The notes under the pieces: generated by a model
The model's input: the letters and a program-made list of their open reading frames with translations, nothing else
Told to the model about the DNA's origin: nothing
Database searches by the model: none
DNA from: an uncultured Hungatella sp.
Lineage (GTDB): Bacteria; Bacillota; Clostridia; Lachnospirales; Lachnospiraceae
Length of the DNA stretch: 16,958 bases
Assembly: GCA_910588325.1 (NCBI GenBank)
Contig: CAJUPP010000058.1
Location: 7,099-24,056 of the forward strand
Direction of reading: 5' to 3'
In this document: in pieces, positions 7,259-15,011 of the stretch
How positions within the stretch are numbered: the first letter of the stretch is position 1
How the letters are laid out: each line of letters begins with the position of its first letter
Position numbers and translations under genes: made by a program

Positions 7259-7344
7259 GTAAATTTCCTCCTTCAATTATTCTGACCGAAAACCAAGTTA
7301 CCGGTTGGAGCATCCGGAAACCGAGCATCGGCGCAAACCCATAC
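7259..7344 (-). promoter_or_regulatory. Structured rpsO leader, candidate S15 autoregulatory site
   Basis: The roughly 85-base untranslated leader contains several short mutually compatible or competing stems on the minus strand: CCGA-TGC-TCGG, CCGG...CCGG, and CCAA-CCGGTAAC-TTGG, ending just before AAGGAGG. GATGCTC occurs twice, 15 bases apart. Many bacteria regulate rpsO by S15 binding its own leader; leader folds differ by phylum, and this assignment is inference from position and stem content only. Confidence 0.4.
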
Positions 7345-7350
7345 TTACAC

Positions 7351-7379
7351 AGTTTAGCATAGCATTGAAAAGCTGTCAA
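7351..7379 (-). promoter_or_regulatory. Strong sigma-A promoter for rpsO
   Basis: On the minus strand: perfect -35 TTGACA (7374-7379), 17-base spacer, TGC extension, and -10 TAAACT (7351-7356). Predicted start near 7344. It lies within the 206-bp ribF-rpsO gap. Confidence 0.85.
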
Positions 7380-7464
7380 GGCTCACCCCATAAAAAATCC
7401 CATGGTAAGACCTCCGAAGCTGCCCGATGATGCTCCAGACGCCGCCAAAAATTATTGCCGCTTC

Positions 7465-8406
7465 CTAAAAGCCTGCCTGCGTCAGATAATTCATGCCGTA
7501 TTCCTTGTCTGCTTCCAGCTGCTTTTTTAGCTGCTCCAAAGATTCAAATTTCTGCTCTGGACGTTCAAAGTTTAACAGTTGTACCTCAATCGGTTTTCCG
7601 TACAGGTCATCTTCCAGTCCAAATATAAAGGTTTCCACTCCTACAGGATTGTCTCCGGTTATGGTGGGCTTTTTGCCGATATTGGTAATTCCGCCGTAGT
7701 ACTTTCCATCTACCAGTATCCGCGATACATACACGCCAAAGGGCGGCAGATATTTTTCCGGAGGCGGTATCAGATTGGCAGTCGGAAATCCCAGAAGCGG
7801 TCCCCCTACGTGATTTCCGTGAACCACACAGCCGTGGATGGCATAGGGTTCCCCTAACAAGTCATTGGCTTTCTCAATATTTCCCTGATCTAACTCTTCC
7901 TTCACGTAGGTACTGCTGATATCACGATGCTGGTTTTCATCCTGTTCTTTCTCAATGATCTCCAGATCATATCCCAGGCTGTCTTTCAAGTTCCTTAAAA
8001 GTTCGGCATTGCCTTTTCTCTGATAGCCGAAGCCACAGTCGGTTCCTGCTACAATAGCTTTGGCGTTCATCTGTCCCAAAAGGATATCCTTTAGAAATTC
8101 TTCTGCGCTTAAGTGAGATACTTCTCTGGTAAACGGGTATTCTACCAGGTAATCAATGCCCATTTTTTCCATGTTGTTGCGCCGTTCCTGATTGGTGGTG
8201 ATGACTTTCTGAGGTTTTCCCTGAATGCAGGCGGCTGGGGCCATATCAAAAGTGAAGACGGCAGTCTTGTATCCGCGCTCATTTTTCCACTTAAGCATGG
8301 CGCTCAGTAATTTCTGGTGTCCCCTGTGTCTGCCGTCAAACTTTCCGATTGTTACTACTGTGGGCTCTTTCATTTGAAAATCAGTATCACCGACAAAACT
8401 CTTCAT
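7465..8406 (-). CDS. ribF: Bifunctional riboflavin kinase / FAD synthetase
   Basis: 313 residues, normal length. Converts riboflavin to FMN and then to FAD in the cytoplasm. The N-terminal nucleotidyltransferase domain (about 15-165) has GKFDGRHRGH (21-30), where the usual form is GNFDGVHxGH; both histidines are kept. CGFGYQRKG (124-132) and ISSTYVKEEL (163-172) complete it. The C-terminal flavokinase domain (about 183-308) has LLGFPTANL (204-212) and GVETFIF (256-262, likely catalytic E258). The Asn-to-Lys change in the first motif is unusual but the rest is intact, so activity is expected. GGGAGGTG precedes the ATG. It lies 29 bases after truB and is the last gene before the rpsO promoter. 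Confidence 0.95.
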   Translation of the reverse strand: MKSFVGDTDFQMKEPTVVTIGKFDGRHRGHQKLLSAMLKWKNERGYKTAVFTFDMAPAACIQGKPQKVITTNQERRNNMEKMGIDYLVEYPFTREVSHLSAEEFLKDILLGQMNAKAIVAGTDCGFGYQRKGNAELLRNLKDSLGYDLEIIEKEQDENQHRDISSTYVKEELDQGNIEKANDLLGEPYAIHGCVVHGNHVGGPLLGFPTANLIPPPEKYLPPFGVYVSRILVDGKYYGGITNIGKKPTITGDNPVGVETFIFGLEDDLYGKPIEVQLLNFERPEQKFESLEQLKKQLEADKEYGMNYLTQAGF

Positions 8407-8435
8407 CTGGCCTCACCTCCCTTTTTGTGATACAA

Positions 8436-9341
8436 TTATTGCTGAAACATTTTCCATACCTTTAGTCTGTGATTCTCTTTATCAAACTCATAAACACCTA
8501 AAAATCTCCTGCTGCTGTCATAAACACGGCATCTTATTCCATTTTCAAACTGACTGTCTATGTCCGTCTCTGTCATCTCCGGTTTTACAGGATTTCCATT
8601 CCAAACCAGGTTGTCTGCCTCTTTCTTCACATATACGGCCGGACAGGTTTCAAACATTTCCTCCACAGAAATCATGTACTGTTCCAGCAATCCTTCATCC
8701 CGTATCTTCTCCAGCTGAGAAAGGGTTATACTTTCTTCCAGCCTAAACTGTCCTGTCTGTGTCCGTATCAGGCTTTTCATACATCCGCCGCACCCCAGAG
8801 TCTGCCCGATATCATGACACAGGGTTCGTATATAGGTCCCTTTGGAGCATTTTACTGTCATAGTTACTTCCGGCAGATTTATCTCTTCGATATGGATATC
8901 ATAGACGGAAACCTGCCTGGATTTGCGCTCTACTACTTTTCCCTGGCGTGCCAGTTCATACAGCTTTTTTCCATTTACCTTTCGTGCAGAGTACATAGGC
9001 GGTACCTGATTGTAAATTCCGATGTAACCTAAAACCGCATTTCTCACCAGCTCCTCCGAACAGGTTACCGGCTTTTCTAACAGAATCTTGCCGCTTGTAT
9101 CCTGGGTATCTGTCTCGATTCCCAGGAGCATGACTGCTTTATATGTTTTATCATGCTCTACCAGCAGGTCACACAATTTGGTAGCCTGCCCCAAACATAC
9201 AGGGAGAACCCCCCTGGCATCCGGGTCCAGGGTACCTGTGTGTCCGATTTTCTTCTGTTTTAAAATACCTCTCATTTTTGCCACTACATCATGAGAGGTA
9301 TATCCTTTTTCTTTATAAATATTAAGTATGCCATTAAACAT
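8436..9341 (-). CDS. truB: tRNA pseudouridine(55) synthase TruB
   Basis: 301 residues. Makes pseudouridine 55 in the T-loop of tRNAs. The catalytic Asp is D39 in HTGTLDPDARGVLPV. Further family blocks are the early INIYKEKGYTSHDVV, VPPMYSARKVNGKKLYELARQG (about 114-135) and KCSKGTYIRTLCHDIG (about 163-178). Residues from about 225 to 301 form a diverged C-terminal RNA-binding region. The ATG has AGGAG six bases upstream. It is separated from nrnA by a 205-bp gap with strong hairpins, unusually large for this operon, and it sits 29 bases before ribF. Confidence 0.96.
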   Translation of the reverse strand: MFNGILNIYKEKGYTSHDVVAKMRGILKQKKIGHTGTLDPDARGVLPVCLGQATKLCDLLVEHDKTYKAVMLLGIETDTQDTSGKILLEKPVTCSEELVRNAVLGYIGIYNQVPPMYSARKVNGKKLYELARQGKVVERKSRQVSVYDIHIEEINLPEVTMTVKCSKGTYIRTLCHDIGQTLGCGGCMKSLIRTQTGQFRLEESITLSQLEKIRDEGLLEQYMISVEEMFETCPAVYVKKEADNLVWNGNPVKPEMTETDIDSQFENGIRCRVYDSSRRFLGVYEFDKENHRLKVWKMFQQ

Positions 9342-9386
9342 CCTGTTCTCCTGGTTTTGCTATAAAAGTCTCGAATCCTTGCTGTA

Positions 9387-9450
9387 GGTCAGCGCAGTAC
9401 TTGCTGCGCTGACCGTACGACACGCCAAAATGCCTGTTCTTGGCATTTTG
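9387..9450 (-). repeat. Two tandem strong hairpins between nrnA and truB
   Basis: Hairpin one: GGTCAGCGCAG (9387-9397) and CTGCGCTGACC (9404-9414), a perfect 11-bp stem with a 6-base loop. Hairpin two: CAAAATGCC (9426-9434) and GGCATTTTG (9442-9450), a perfect 9-bp stem with a 7-base loop, extendable by CAC/GTG beyond a bulge. No T-run follows either on the minus strand. They could be a REP-like palindromic unit, an mRNA processing or stabilising structure, or a structured RNA. Nothing coding is seen in the 205-bp gap. Confidence 0.6.
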
Positions 9451-9546
9451 TGTGCATCCCCCGGAGGGTAATCCACTTTCATTCATGGTGATGCGAAGAC
9501 AACGGCATGGGGTTTACTTTATGTAAAGATTCCGGCTTCCCCGGCC

Positions 9547-10488
9547 TTACAGCTGTTTTTCAATATGTCCGGAAAGATTGTTGATTACATCATGGAAGCT
9601 TCCGGACATGGTGCAGCCAGCAGCCCTCATGTGTCCGCCGCCGCCAAAATAAGCGGCGATCTTGCTGACATCCACCTTTTTGTTGGATCTCATGCTGACT
9701 TTATACATATGGATTCCAACCTCATACAGGAAAATAGCACATTCCACTCCTTCTATGATGCGAAGCTGGTCCACAATCCCATCCAGATCGCTTTTATCCA
9801 CATCGTAAAATTCCATGTCTTTTTTCCGGACTACGGTAAAAATACATCTTTTATCCAGAAATGACACACTTTCAAATAAAGCTCTTCCCAAAATCTGAGA
9901 TTGGAGATACGTTTTTTTATAAAAGCTGTCATCGATAATGGAGGAGAAATCGATTCCTTTCTCCATCAGCTTTCCGGCAATTTCCATAGTTTTTCTGGAA
10001 GTATTGCTGTAACGGAATACTCCTGTATCATGAATGATTCCTGTGTAGATGCATTCCGCCACGGCTTTGCTTATCTTGTCCTCTTCCATCTGAGTGAACA
10101 GAACCTGACAGGTGGAACTGGCATCCGCATCGATCACATTTTCCATGGCATAGCCGTGGTTGGTTATATGATGGTCAATACAGATACTTTCCTTTGCATG
10201 ATCCAGACAAATTTTAAACTCCCCCAGCCGTTCTCTGTCGCTTGAGTCCAAACAGATACACAGGTCCGCAGTCTCTTCCTCCAGCTGATTTTTGATGTCC
10301 TCAAAACCAGCCAGATAGGAAAATTTCTCTGCTGCCTTTTCCAGACAGACGGTTACCCTTTTGTTGTACTGCTCTTTCGCATAATTGTAGACGGCCAGGC
10401 AGGAGCCTACACAGTCTCCATCCGGATTTACATGACCTAAAATCACAATCGATTCCGCCCGGCCAATCATAGTTTCCAGTTTTGTCAT
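9547..10488 (-). CDS. nrnA: DHH-family nanoRNase / pAp phosphatase (NrnA-like)
   Basis: 313 residues, normal length. Degrades very short RNAs to mononucleotides and usually also dephosphorylates 3'-phosphoadenosine 5'-phosphate; cytoplasmic, metal dependent. Metal-binding motifs in order: GHVNPDGD (H19, D23, D25), CLDSSD (D81), the DHH signature IDHH (D105-H107), and IIHDTG (D154). The C-terminal DHHA1 substrate domain has GGGGHMRAAG at 282-291. All expected residues are present. AAGGAG lies seven bases before the ATG, in the 18-base gap after rbfA. In Bacillus subtilis nrnA lies elsewhere; its place here, with RNA-processing genes, suits a role in clearing the short products left by PNPase and other nucleases (inference). 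Confidence 0.93.
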   Translation of the reverse strand: MTKLETMIGRAESIVILGHVNPDGDCVGSCLAVYNYAKEQYNKRVTVCLEKAAEKFSYLAGFEDIKNQLEEETADLCICLDSSDRERLGEFKICLDHAKESICIDHHITNHGYAMENVIDADASSTCQVLFTQMEEDKISKAVAECIYTGIIHDTGVFRYSNTSRKTMEIAGKLMEKGIDFSSIIDDSFYKKTYLQSQILGRALFESVSFLDKRCIFTVVRKKDMEFYDVDKSDLDGIVDQLRIIEGVECAIFLYEVGIHMYKVSMRSNKKVDVSKIAAYFGGGGHMRAAGCTMSGSFHDVINNLSGHIEKQL

Positions 10489-10506
10489 ACACCGTCTCCT
10501 TCTATA

Positions 10507-10896
10507 TCAATTGTCTTCGATGGTTTCCTCATCATCCTTCAGATCTTTGGTTACATCGTCAATCAGTTTTGACATGGTAACACCGTACTGAATCGACTGA
10601 TCCAGTACGAATTTGATCTCCGGCGTGTTCCGCAGATTCACCCTTCTGGCAAGCTCCTTTCGGATGTAACCTACCGCGCTGTTTAAACCTTCCTGTACGG
10701 ATTTGCAGGTTTCTTCATCCCCCAGCACACTGATAAATGCCTTGCAGTATTTTAAATCCGGCGATACCTCCACCGATACCACACTGGTCATGGCAGAAGA
10801 AAGTCTTGGGTCCTTTACCTCCGTACGGATAATCTGGCTTAACTCCCTCTGCACTTCCATGTTAATTCTTGTATTTTTAATACTGTTTTTACGCAC
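10507..10896 (-). CDS. rbfA: Ribosome-binding factor A
   Basis: 129 residues. KH-type protein needed for late 16S rRNA and 30S maturation. Typical sequence: MRKNSIKNTRINMEVQREL at the start, EVKDPRLSSAMTSVV (26-40), SVEVSPDLKYCKAFISVLGD (41-60), RRVNLRNTPEIKFVLDQS (84-101), and an acidic C-terminal end (DLKDDEETIEDN). The start codon is GTG at 10896, with AAAGGA six bases upstream; the family N-terminus begins here, so no earlier start is needed. It follows infB by 23 bases; ylxP, which separates them in Bacillus subtilis, is absent. Confidence 0.96.
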   Translation of the reverse strand: MRKNSIKNTRINMEVQRELSQIIRTEVKDPRLSSAMTSVVSVEVSPDLKYCKAFISVLGDEETCKSVQEGLNSAVGYIRKELARRVNLRNTPEIKFVLDQSIQYGVTMSKLIDDVTKDLKDDEETIEDN

Positions 10897-10919
10897 TTCT
10901 ATTCCTTTCTTTAAAAACT

Positions 10920-13900
10920 CTACCTTGGAACCTCCACCATAATATAAGCCTCTATCATGTCGTCTACTTCCACATCATTAAATTTCTCAAATACAAGACC
11001 GCACTCATATCCGGTGGCAACTTCCTTCACATCATCCTTGAAACGTCTCAGGGAAGCGAGAGCACCGTCGAACAGCTGCTCACCCTGACGGGTAATGCGG
11101 ACGGAACATCCCCTCTGGAATTTGCCGTCTGTCACGTAGGAACCGGCAATCACACCTACACCAGAGGCCTTAAATAGCTGACGCACAATGGCATGACCGA
11201 TGACCTTCTCCTCAAATACAGGATCCAGCATACCTTTCATGGCAGCTTCCACATCCTCTATGGCCTGATAGATTACCTTGTACAGTCTGATATCCACTTT
11301 CTCCCGCTCTGCAACAGACTTGGCCGTCACATCCGGTCTTATATTAAATCCGATGATAATGGCATTGGATGCGGACGCTAAGGATACATCAGATTCGTTG
11401 ATGGCACCTACACCGCCGTGAATTACTTTTACCATTACCTCCTCGTTGGACAGCTTCAGAAGGCTCTGCTTTACAGCCTCCACGGAACCCTGAACATCTG
11501 CCTTGACGATAATCGGAAGTTCTTTTACATTGCCTGCCTGAATCTGGCTGAACAGATCATCCAGAGACAGCTTTGCCTTGGTCTCTTCCAGAAGCTTGTT
11601 CTTGCCCTCGGAGATAAAGGTTTCCGCAAAGCTTCTGGCCTCTTTCTCGCTGGCACTTACCACGAATACCTCTCCTGCGTTGGGAACACCGTTTAATCCC
11701 AGAATCTCCACCGGAGTAGACGGTCCTGCCTCCTTTACTCTCCGTCCCTTGTCATCCATCATGGCACGGACTTTTCCGTAGCAGGCTCCTACCGCAATGT
11801 TATCTCCCACATGGAGAATACCCTTCTGTACCAGCACCGTAGCCACAGGTCCTTTTCCTTTGTCCAACTCTGCCTCGATGACCAGACCTCTGGCATTTCT
11901 ATTGGGATTAGCCTTTAATTCCTTCACTTCGGAAGCCAGAATAATCATCTCCAGAAGTTCCGGAATACCTTCCTTGGTATGGGCAGACACAGGCACAAAA
12001 ATCGTGCTGCCGCCCCAGTCCTCCGGAACCAGTTCATACTCTGACAATTCCTGTTTTACACGCTCCACATTGGCGCTTGGCTTATCGATCTTGTTGATAG
12101 CTACAATGATCTCCACCCCTGCCGCCTTGGCATGATTGATAGCCTCCACTGTCTGAGGCATTACACCGTCATCGGCTGCAACTACCAAAACCGCAATATC
12201 CGTAGACTGAGCGCCTCTCATACGCATGGCAGTAAAGGCCTCATGGCCGGGAGTATCCAAAAATGTAATCTTCTGTCCGTTGATCTCCACCACGTAGGCA
12301 CCGATATGCTGAGTGATTCCTCCTGCCTCTCTGGAGGTGACATTGGTCTGGCGGATAGCATCCAGAAGAGAAGTCTTACCATGATCAACATGGCCCATGA
12401 CACAGACTACCGGAGGTCTGGAAACCATATCCTTTTCGTCCTCTTCGTCCTCTTTCAGCAGTTCCTCGATCACGTCTACCTTTACTTCTTTCTCACAGAG
12501 TACATCGTACTCCATAGCGATCTCTTCCGCTTTCTCGTAATCAATCTCCTGATTCAGAGTTACGATGGTACCCTTTAAAAACAGCTTCTTTACGATTGCT
12601 GACGGCTGAAGCTTCATCTTCTCTGCCAGTTCCTTGATGGTTAAAACCTCCGGCAGGGTAATGACCTTGATAGTCTCCTCCACTTTTGCTTCCACCGGCT
12701 TCTGCGGCATGATAAACGGATGCTTGGATGTGGAGCCGGATTTACCCTTGTTCTTTGGTCCGTCCTCGGTCATCTTGTTCTTATCATAACGATCATTTTT
12801 ATATGCATTCTTATTGGCACGATTGCTCTGAGGTTTGGTTGCAAGCGGTGTATCGAAAGATTTCTTGCTGTCTCTCTGACGATCGCGGCCTCCCTGTACC
12901 TGGCCTCTCCCGCCGTCACGGCCTCCCTGGGTTCTTCCGTCGCGGCTTCCCTGATAACCCTGACCGCTCCTTCCTTCCCGGTTGTCAAAGTTTCCCCTGG
13001 CCTCGCGGCTTCCTTGGTAACCCTGGCTTCTTCCATCCCGGCCTCCCTGATAATTCTGGCCTCTTCCGTCCGATCTTCCATCTCGGCTTCCCTGATACCC
13101 CTGGCCTCTTCCGTCTGGTCTCCCGTCACGGCTTCCCTGGTAACCCTGGCCTCTTCCATCCCGGCCTCCCTGATAATTCTGGCCTCTTCCGTCTGGTCTC
13201 CCATCTCGGCTTCCCTGATAGTTCTGGCCTCTTCCGTCTCGGCTTCCCTGATAATTTTGGCCTCTTCCATCCCGGCTCCCCTGATAGTTCTGGCCTCTGT
13301 CTGATCTGACCTCACGGTTGCCCTGATTCTGCGGACGATTTCCATCACGATTGCTCTGATTAAACTGTCCCTGAAAACGTCCTCCCTCCCGATTGGCGGA
13401 AGTTGACTGGTTCTGAGAACGGCCCCCTGCCTGGGCTACAGAACTGCTCTGGCTGGAAGCCGCCTGACCCTGGGAACGAGTTATGTTCCGAGTGTCCGCA
13501 TTTGTCTGGCTTCCCTGGCTCTGCAGACGATTTCCCGACGAAGCCGCCGAACTTCCCTGATTTTGAGCTGCCGGACTCTGAGCACGGTTCCCCGCCTGGG
13601 CCGCCGGACTGCTCTGACCGGAAGCCGCCGGACCTTGAGGACGATTGACCGGCTGGGCCGCCGTATTCTGAGGACGGACTATGGTCTGGCTGGCCAGACT
13701 TTGGGACGGCTGACCCTGAGGACGGCTCCCTGACTGACCCTGCGGTGCATTCTGGCCCTGATGGCGAGTTCCTGGCTGACCTTGCAGTGCGCTCTCGCCC
13801 TGGGGACGCACTCCTGGCTGACCTTGCGGTGCACTCTGACCCTGGGGACGCACTCCTGGCTGACCGGCTGTCGTCTGGGACGGCTGACCCTGCCCGCGGT

Positions 13901-14402
13901 TTCCCTCACGATTTAACTGCAGCGGCTGCAGCTGAGAACGGCCTCCCGGCTGACCGGCCGGTGTTCCCTGGCCCTGAGGGCGGATGCCCTGCTGGGGACG
14001 TCCCTGGAAACGGTTTCCTTCCCGGTTTCCCTGAGTTGCCTGACCCTGGGGACGATTCTGCTGTAGACGCATATTCTTCATGGTCTGTGCATTCTGAGGC
14101 CGATAGACTGCCGCAATCTTCTTTTTCGGCGGCTCCCCAGGAGCTGCCTCTTCCTTTTCCGGTTTCTCCGGCATATTCTCTTTTGCTGACATATTCTCCT
14201 TAATCTGCGGGGCCTGATGAGGCTCCTTTGTCTGAGACAAAGCCGCTGCCTTCTGTCCGGAAATCTCTCCTTTCACCAGCTGTCTCTGTTCTTCACTGAC
14301 ATTGGAAGCATGGCTTTTTACCTCATGCCCGTTTTTCTGTAAAATCTCTAATATTTCTTTACTGGTTTTGCCCAGTTCCTTTGCAAGCTCACTAACTCTC
14401 AT
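10920..14402 (-). CDS. infB: Translation initiation factor IF-2 with very long repeat-rich N-terminal region
   Basis: 1160 residues, against 716 in Bacillus subtilis. GTPase that places initiator tRNA on the 30S subunit and promotes subunit joining. Domains: small IF2-N domain (1-52); probably disordered low-complexity region (about 55-560); second IF2-N domain (about 578-650); GTPase domain with G1 GHVDHGKT (670-677), DTPGH (716-720), NKID (770-773) and SAH (806-808); then domains II, III and C2 to 1160. The core is intact. The low-complexity region has Pro/Gln/Gly units at 181-236 and Arg/Gly/Gln/Tyr units at 369-500. The ATG at 14402 overlaps the end of ylxQ by 11 bases, and its ribosome-binding site GGAGG lies within the last codons of ylxQ, implying coupling. 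Confidence 0.98.
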   Translation of the reverse strand: MRVSELAKELGKTSKEILEILQKNGHEVKSHASNVSEEQRQLVKGEISGQKAAALSQTKEPHQAPQIKENMSAKENMPEKPEKEEAAPGEPPKKKIAAVYRPQNAQTMKNMRLQQNRPQGQATQGNREGNRFQGRPQQGIRPQGQGTPAGQPGGRSQLQPLQLNREGNRGQGQPSQTTAGQPGVRPQGQSAPQGQPGVRPQGESALQGQPGTRHQGQNAPQGQSGSRPQGQPSQSLASQTIVRPQNTAAQPVNRPQGPAASGQSSPAAQAGNRAQSPAAQNQGSSAASSGNRLQSQGSQTNADTRNITRSQGQAASSQSSSVAQAGGRSQNQSTSANREGGRFQGQFNQSNRDGNRPQNQGNREVRSDRGQNYQGSRDGRGQNYQGSRDGRGQNYQGSRDGRPDGRGQNYQGGRDGRGQGYQGSRDGRPDGRGQGYQGSRDGRSDGRGQNYQGGRDGRSQGYQGSREARGNFDNREGRSGQGYQGSRDGRTQGGRDGGRGQVQGGRDRQRDSKKSFDTPLATKPQSNRANKNAYKNDRYDKNKMTEDGPKNKGKSGSTSKHPFIMPQKPVEAKVEETIKVITLPEVLTIKELAEKMKLQPSAIVKKLFLKGTIVTLNQEIDYEKAEEIAMEYDVLCEKEVKVDVIEELLKEDEEDEKDMVSRPPVVCVMGHVDHGKTSLLDAIRQTNVTSREAGGITQHIGAYVVEINGQKITFLDTPGHEAFTAMRMRGAQSTDIAVLVVAADDGVMPQTVEAINHAKAAGVEIIVAINKIDKPSANVERVKQELSEYELVPEDWGGSTIFVPVSAHTKEGIPELLEMIILASEVKELKANPNRNARGLVIEAELDKGKGPVATVLVQKGILHVGDNIAVGACYGKVRAMMDDKGRRVKEAGPSTPVEILGLNGVPNAGEVFVVSASEKEARSFAETFISEGKNKLLEETKAKLSLDDLFSQIQAGNVKELPIIVKADVQGSVEAVKQSLLKLSNEEVMVKVIHGGVGAINESDVSLASASNAIIIGFNIRPDVTAKSVAEREKVDIRLYKVIYQAIEDVEAAMKGMLDPVFEEKVIGHAIVRQLFKASGVGVIAGSYVTDGKFQRGCSVRITRQGEQLFDGALASLRRFKDDVKEVATGYECGLVFEKFNDVEVDDMIEAYIMVEVPR
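12890..13298 (-). repeat. In-frame 33-bp repeat array in infB (RGQNYQGSRDG units)
   Basis: Residues 369 to about 505 of IF-2. Unit RGQNYQGSRDG (11 residues, 33 bp) occurs three times in a row at 369-401, then as close variants (QGYQGG, QGYQGS) at about 406, 417, 432, 447, 458 and 481. Some are separated by a 4-residue insert, RPDG or RSDG, giving a 45-bp period. Rich in Arg, Gly, Gln and Tyr, like eukaryotic RGG/RGY RNA-binding regions. Synonymous variation shows the repeats are not brand new. Confidence 0.9.
13695..13862 (-). repeat. In-frame 42-bp repeat array in infB (QPGVRPQGQSAPQG units)
   Basis: Residues 181-236 of IF-2: four consecutive 14-residue units (181, 195, 209, 223), diverging toward the last (QSGSRPQGQPSQSL). 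Similar but looser Gln/Gly/Arg/Pro segments flank them from about 112 to 345. Different unit length and composition from the Tyr-containing array downstream, so two separate expansions occurred in one gene. Confidence 0.85.
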
Positions 14403-14724
14403 ACTTACTACCTCCGTTAATATTCATTTGTTTTACCAATGCGTTGGCGAATCCCTCATCCATTATGGCTAAAGAAGCTCGAAACTCCTTGCCCATGGAA
14501 TGTCCTAATTCGTCCTTCCTACCAAAGAAACAGATGGGAACCCGATAGTAAGTACATTGATTGGCAAACATCTTCCTGGTATTGTCAGACGCCTCCTCCG
14601 ATACCACCACCAGACGTGCTTTTCCGGATTTCACAGCTTTTTCCGTAGAAAATTCTCCGCTGACTGTCTTTCCTGCCTTCATGGCTAAACTGATTAAATT
14701 CAATACCTTTTGTCTATTTTCCAA
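14392..14724 (-). CDS. ylxQ: L7Ae/YlxQ-family ribosomal-type RNA-binding protein
   Basis: 110 residues. Homologue of the L7Ae/L30e kink-turn RNA-binding family found next to infB in Firmicutes; the exact role is not settled. Typical N-terminus NRQKVLNLISLAMKAGKTVSGE, then ARLVVVSEEASDNT (about 36-49) and VPICFFGRKDELGHSMGK (about 62-79). The start is a TTG at 14724, overlapping the ylxR stop by 11 bases; family alignment of the N-terminus requires it, since the next Met is at residue 15, inside the first helix. The last codons, encoding GGSKYES, contain the infB ribosome-binding site. Confidence 0.9.
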   Translation of the reverse strand: MENRQKVLNLISLAMKAGKTVSGEFSTEKAVKSGKARLVVVSEEASDNTRKMFANQCTYYRVPICFFGRKDELGHSMGKEFRASLAIMDEGFANALVKQMNINGGSKYES

Positions 14725-14986
14725 TCTGCTCCATCTCCTTTTCCAGAGACTCGTAGACTTCCTTTGGAATCGGCATCTTAAAGGCTCTCTCCAGCCCCTT
14801 GCTTTTTACTGCCTTTTGAAAACATTCCATATTGGGGCAGACATAGGCTCCCCGCCCGTTCTTGCGCCCGGTGGCATCTAAAACCACACCTTCTGTCTCT
14901 GTCTTCAAAATCCGAATCATCTCTTTCTTGCCTTTCATCTCACCGCAGCCGATACACTGCCTGAGCGGAACCTTTTTTGTACTCAC
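14714..14986 (-). CDS. ylxR: YlxR / RnpM, RNase P modulator family protein
   Basis: 90 residues, normal length. Small RNA-binding protein; the Bacillus subtilis homologue has been reported to bind RNase P RNA and modulate its activity. Conserved motifs: PLRQCIGCGEMKGKKEMIRI (7-26) and GRKNGRGAYVCPNMECF (40-56). Four Cys (C11, C14, C50, C55) could bind metal. The start is GTG at 14986, with GGGAG nine bases upstream. It lies 25 bases after nusA and overlaps ylxQ by 11 bases. Confidence 0.93.
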   Translation of the reverse strand: MSTKKVPLRQCIGCGEMKGKKEMIRILKTETEGVVLDATGRKNGRGAYVCPNMECFQKAVKSKGLERAFKMPIPKEVYESLEKEMEQIGK

Positions 14987-15011
14987 TGGCTATCACTCCC
15001 AATCCATCTGA

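Noticed and set aside
7259..7276. Upstream TTG start for S15 giving 94 residues
   Set aside because: It would put the AAGGAGG site inside the gene and add six residues not found in the family.
12720..13309. Two long plus-strand open frames (about 190 residues) opposite the infB repeats
   Set aside because: They are antisense shadows of the 33/45-bp repeat array, which removes stops periodically in other frames. There is no ribosome-binding site, their composition only mirrors the repeats, and infB is certain on the other strand.
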